DNA from: Pedobacter hartonius
GTDB lineage: Bacteria; Bacteroidota; Bacteroidia; Sphingobacteriales; Sphingobacteriaceae
NCBI RefSeq assembly: GCF_900107535.1
Contig: NZ_FNRA01000009.1
Span: 124,001 to 188,000, forward strand
Length of the DNA stretch: 64,000 bases
Direction: 5' to 3'
Part shown: piece by piece, positions 61,148 to 64,000 of the stretch
How positions within the stretch are numbered: position 1 is the first letter of the stretch
How the letters are laid out: every line of letters begins with the position of its first letter
Made by a program: the position numbers and the translations under genes
The notes under the pieces: model-generated
Seen by the model: the letters and a program-made list of their open reading frames with translations, nothing else
Told to the model about the DNA's origin: nothing
The model's database searches: none

Positions 61148-61729
61148 TTAACTTAAAAACAGGAGGAAAGGGATGAGCTGGATCATGTGTCTTGCACTTA
61201 ATTTACCACGTAAGATCTTAGATGCCAGGGTGATATTATTTTTAACGGTTTGTTCGGAAACGCTTAACATGGAGGCAATCTCCCTTACAGAAAGATGTTC
61301 TTTACGGCTCAGCAGGAAAATCTGCCGCATGGTTGATGGCATTTTCTCTACTTCGTGATCCAGTATGGTCTCTAATTCCCTGGCAATCATAAATTCTTCT
61401 GCCGGATATTCAAAGGGCTCGGCCCTGGCCAGTAACAGCTGGCTGTGTTCAATTTCTACAGCAGTCCTTGAATAATAAGCGAAAACACTTCTTTTTGCAG
61501 CCCCCATCAGGTAAGGGCGAATGCTGTCCTTGATCACGATCGTCTGACGGTTCTTCCAGAGTGAAATAAAAATGTTCTGTAAGATCTCTTCCGTTTCTGT
61601 TTCAGATCCGGTACGCTGGTAAACATGCCTGAAGAGCGGCTGATTGTAACGGTCAAAAACGGCCGTAAACGCACGTTCGTTATCCAGTCGGATCATCGTG
61701 AACAACTCTTCGTCTGATAACTTTTTCAT
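61148..61729 (-). CDS. RNA polymerase ECF-type sigma factor of the second PUL
   Basis: About 193 residues from MKKLSDEELF (61729); an ATG six codons upstream is possible. Region 2: NERAFTAVFDRYNQPLFRHV, TETEEILQNIFISLWKNRQT. Region 4: MPSTMRQIFLLSRKEHLSVR followed by EIASMLSVSEQTVKNNITLA. The C-terminus ends in a hydrophobic tail (MIQLIPFLLFLS) like that of the sigma factor at 3911. It should direct transcription of the downstream SusC/SusD/phosphoesterase genes. Confidence 0.92.
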   Translation of the reverse strand: MKKLSDEELFTMIRLDNERAFTAVFDRYNQPLFRHVYQRTGSETETEEILQNIFISLWKNRQTIVIKDSIRPYLMGAAKRSVFAYYSRTAVEIEHSQLLLARAEPFEYPAEEFMIARELETILDHEVEKMPSTMRQIFLLSRKEHLSVREIASMLSVSEQTVKNNITLASKILRGKLSARHMIQLIPFLLFLS

Positions 61730-61789
61730 AAACTTTCGCTGGCACAAGATACTGTGCCAATGTAAAGTGTATGTTATGTCAGGTTTGCT

Positions 61790-61918
61790 TTATTGGTCCT
61801 GCAAAATTCTTTGCGGTTCATCAAAAATAACAATATCAACCGGCCCCAGTAGTCCTGAGGGCTCCAGCCCGCCTTTGGGACCAGGCCCGAACAGGGCATT
61901 CGTTTTCCTGAGGTCAGC
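61790..61918 (-). pseudogene. C-terminal relic of a glycoside hydrolase (GH106-like)
   Basis: The minus-strand frame ending at 61790 reads LRKTNALFGPGPKGGLEPSG, then LLGPVDIVIFDEPQRILQDQ and stop. The L-x-P-S-G-L-L-G-P-V box equals the end of the GH106 enzyme at 29572 (LLPSGLLGPVTVVEE). Upstream the frame is closed by a TGA and no further similarity remains. A rhamnosidase-type gene therefore once stood between the GH78 and sigma genes. The exact family is uncertain, since GH2-like enzymes share this ending. Confidence 0.5.
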
Positions 61919-61998
61919 CTTTAGCAGGAGCAGGCACAGATCTATCTTTTAGGTACGTTATATTTTTTGGATAAAAAACACTTCAATTTTATACTGTA

Positions 61999-64000
61999 TT
62001 ATCTGCTGAAATGGTGATCACCAGCCTGTACCGTATATTTCTTATAATTCCTGCCCTGCGCGTCAGGCACAAAAACGTCTGCAGTGGTATTTTGCGGAAT
62101 CGTCACGTTCAGCTCCAATTTTTGATCTGCAATTTCCCACCTGCTTTTGATCTGCCCGTAAGGACAATCGTAGCTGGCTTCAGCCCAGGTAAGTTTTCCC
62201 CCTAAAAGAGGTTTTATCAGTATCTTTTTATAACCCGGTTCAGCCGCCTGTATACCCGCGATGTTTTGGTATATCCAGTCGCCAATGGCACCATAGGCAT
62301 AATGGTTATAGGAATTCATGGATGCTTCCTCAAAAGTGCCGTCAGTTTTAATGCCGTCCCATCTTTCCCAGATCGTTGTTGCGCCTTGTTTGATCGGATA
62401 TAACCAGGAAGGGTAGCTCTCCTGTAACAATAGTTTGTAAGCCACATCGGCATGACCAAACCTCGTCAGGGCGTCGCACAGATATGGTGTCCCTAAAAAC
62501 CCTGTAGTGAGGTGGTTTCCATAACCGGCAATGTTTTTCGCTAACCGGTCTGCCGCCTGCTGCCTCAAACTTACGGGCAACATATCAAATTCCAGAGCCA
62601 GCGCGTAGGCCGTTTGTGTATCGGATGAGATCAGGCCGTTTGGCGTTACATATTCCTTCACAAAGGCATCTTTGATCTTTTTCAACAGCTGTGAGTAATA
62701 GATTTCATCAGTTTTTTTGTTGAGTATTTTTGCTGAGTTGATCAGGATCTGCAGGGAGTAGGCATAAAAACATTGTGCAATCAGGTATTTGTTGGTGATT
62801 GCCGAAGTACCGTCTCTGTCATTATTCAAGCTGTAGAACAGCCAGTCGCCAAAGTGATTGCCACTTACCCAGAGGTCTCTTTTGCTTTGCTTTGTGATGT
62901 AACCTACCCATGCTTTCATGCTGGGGAACTGGTCTGCCAGGATCTGCCTGTCACCATAAGCCAGGTACATATTCCAGGGTACAATGGCCGTTACATCACC
63001 CCAGCCCGAACTTCCTCCGACTTCATTTTTACCATCGGTAAAGATATCCGGAATGATGTAAGGGATACTGCCGGACGGATACTGGTCTGCAGCTACATCT
63101 TTCAGCCATTTGGTAAAGAAGTTATGTACATCCATGTTAAATGCTGCCGTGTGGGCAAAAACCTGTGCATCACCTGTCCATCCCAACCGTTCATCACGTT
63201 GCGGGCAATCCGTAGGGACATCCAGAAAGTTTCCTTTTTGCCCCCATTGTATATTATGCTGCAATTGGTTGAGCATCGGGTTGGAGCACTTAAAACTTCC
63301 GGTAGTCCGCATATCTGAATAAATCGTAACCGCAGTAAAATCGTCCGGGTTTAAATCACCTTTAAGACCTTCAATTTTAACATACCGGAATCCCTGCCAG
63401 GTAAACTGTGGTTCAAAAACATGTTTGTCGTTATCCTTTAAAATATAAATGTTCTGTGCTTTTGCTGACCTCAAATTTTCGGTATAAAAATTACCGGCCT
63501 TATCCAGCACCTCGGCATGTGATACTTTAATGGAATCCCCGGCCCTGCCCTTTATATTCAAGCTGACCCAGCCCACCAGGTTCTGCCCGAAATCAATTAC
63601 TTTTTCTCCGGAGGGTGTGGTAATTACCTTAAGGGGTTTAAAGGTTTCATGTTTGGTTACCGGCTCATTATAGGTAGCTACCAGATTGGTTTTGGGATAG
63701 GTATTTACTTTTACCGGCTGCCAGTCCGCACTGTTATAGCCTGATGTCAGCCATCCTTTCTGCTCCTTTCTCGTGTCTATCGTGCATCCGTCATAGATCT
63801 CTGCAAAGCGCAGCGCCCCGGTTGACGACCTCCAGTTTTCATCAGAGACAATCATTTGTACAGAGCCGTCACGGTAGGTAACTTTGATCTGCAGCAGCAA
63901 TGCCACCTCCTTCCCATAAAAATCAGGTCTTGGATGATCGGGGCCCAAAGGACTTCTGTACCAGCCGCTGCCGAGTGCAACTCCTATGGCATTCGCTCCT
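61999..64000 (-). CDS. GH78 family alpha-L-rhamnosidase, 5' end outside the window
   Basis: 667 residues are visible; the frame stays open to the right edge, where GANAIGVALGSGWYRSPLGP is the start of the rhamnosidase N-terminal beta domain, so the gene begins beyond the window. Then comes the concanavalin-like domain (VIDFGQNLVGWVSLNIKGRA, FTWQGFRYVKIEGLKGDLNP). The (alpha/alpha)6 catalytic barrel shows the GH78 signature DVPTDCPQRDERLGWTGDAQ, a Trp-rich active-site wall and ATTIWERWDGI, which holds the catalytic Glu near the C-terminal third. A final beta domain ends with VQAGDHHFSR. It removes L-rhamnose from plant glycans. Located upstream of the sigma/FecR/SusC set. Confidence 0.9.
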   Translation of the reverse strand, partial: GANAIGVALGSGWYRSPLGPDHPRPDFYGKEVALLLQIKVTYRDGSVQMIVSDENWRSSTGALRFAEIYDGCTIDTRKEQKGWLTSGYNSADWQPVKVNTYPKTNLVATYNEPVTKHETFKPLKVITTPSGEKVIDFGQNLVGWVSLNIKGRAGDSIKVSHAEVLDKAGNFYTENLRSAKAQNIYILKDNDKHVFEPQFTWQGFRYVKIEGLKGDLNPDDFTAVTIYSDMRTTGSFKCSNPMLNQLQHNIQWGQKGNFLDVPTDCPQRDERLGWTGDAQVFAHTAAFNMDVHNFFTKWLKDVAADQYPSGSIPYIIPDIFTDGKNEVGGSSGWGDVTAIVPWNMYLAYGDRQILADQFPSMKAWVGYITKQSKRDLWVSGNHFGDWLFYSLNNDRDGTSAITNKYLIAQCFYAYSLQILINSAKILNKKTDEIYYSQLLKKIKDAFVKEYVTPNGLISSDTQTAYALALEFDMLPVSLRQQAADRLAKNIAGYGNHLTTGFLGTPYLCDALTRFGHADVAYKLLLQESYPSWLYPIKQGATTIWERWDGIKTDGTFEEASMNSYNHYAYGAIGDWIYQNIAGIQAAEPGYKKILIKPLLGGKLTWAEASYDCPYGQIKSRWEIADQKLELNVTIPQNTTADVFVPDAQGRNYKKYTVQAGDHHFSR

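Noticed and set aside
1..64000. CRISPR arrays, prophage, transposons, tRNA or rRNA genes
   Set aside because: No spaced repeat array, transposase, integrase, cloverleaf or rRNA motif was found by reading; a covariance-model search would be needed to exclude small RNAs.

Overview
The window looks like chromosomal DNA of a free-living Bacteroidota bacterium, most probably a Pedobacter-like Sphingobacteriaceae. The reasons are two SusC/SusD pairs, two ECF-sigma/FecR pairs, DUF6266, DUF4202 and DUF4142 proteins, TonB receptors of the outer-membrane beta-barrel type, and promoters of the TTTG-N19-TAnnTTTG form. The genus is inferred by eye, not by a search. No rRNA, tRNA, CRISPR array, integrase or transposase was seen.

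Layout. 0-4.5 kb: a DUF4142 tail and a sigma/anti-sigma/TonB receptor system. 4.8-8.4 kb: a peptidase relic, a cell-wall amidase, two DUF6266 proteins behind a repeat-rich leader, and a lipoprotein. 8.4-11 kb: decaying genes (ABC permease, SDR, AraC). 11-15.8 kb: a two-component system divergent from a TonB receptor, with 10-bp-phased direct repeats between them. 15.9-18.4 kb: a small orphan gene, an Omp85-type barrel and a divergent RpiA. 18.4-22.3 kb: a PQQ dehydrogenase with a fused cytochrome c, next to a Tat-exported SelA-like PLP enzyme. 22.4-24.7 kb: GNAT-MarR-GNAT cassette (MarR broken by a stop), DUF4202 and an AraC relic. 24.9-32.6 kb: a polysaccharide-utilisation locus (SusC, SusD, GH106 rhamnosidase). 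32.8-37.9 kb: an acetate-kinase relic, efp, a thioesterase, unknown proteins and an esterase relic. 37.9-51.6 kb: a complete nitrate-assimilation island. 51.7-53.0 kb: an unusual ClC protein. 53.1-64 kb: a second PUL on the minus strand (GH78 rhamnosidase, GH relic, ECF sigma, FecR, SusC, SusD, phosphoesterase).

The nitrate island is the most coherent system. NarK-type import feeds a single-chain nitrate reductase whose molybdenum domain is fused to an NirB-like FAD and BFD module. NirB/NirD then reduces nitrite to ammonium. CobA (siroheme) and MobA (molybdenum cofactor) supply cofactors. A nitrate-reductase-associated protein and a rubredoxin protein built on a degenerate siroheme-reductase scaffold follow in overlapping frames. 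Two tandem Crp/Fnr regulators with N-terminal cysteine clusters, and an Fnr-like palindrome before nirB, suggest how it is controlled.

The window carries nine broken or relic genes, a high density. Two of the lesions are single-base losses in A5 runs and could be sequencing errors; the nonsense codons and truncated relics are harder to explain that way.
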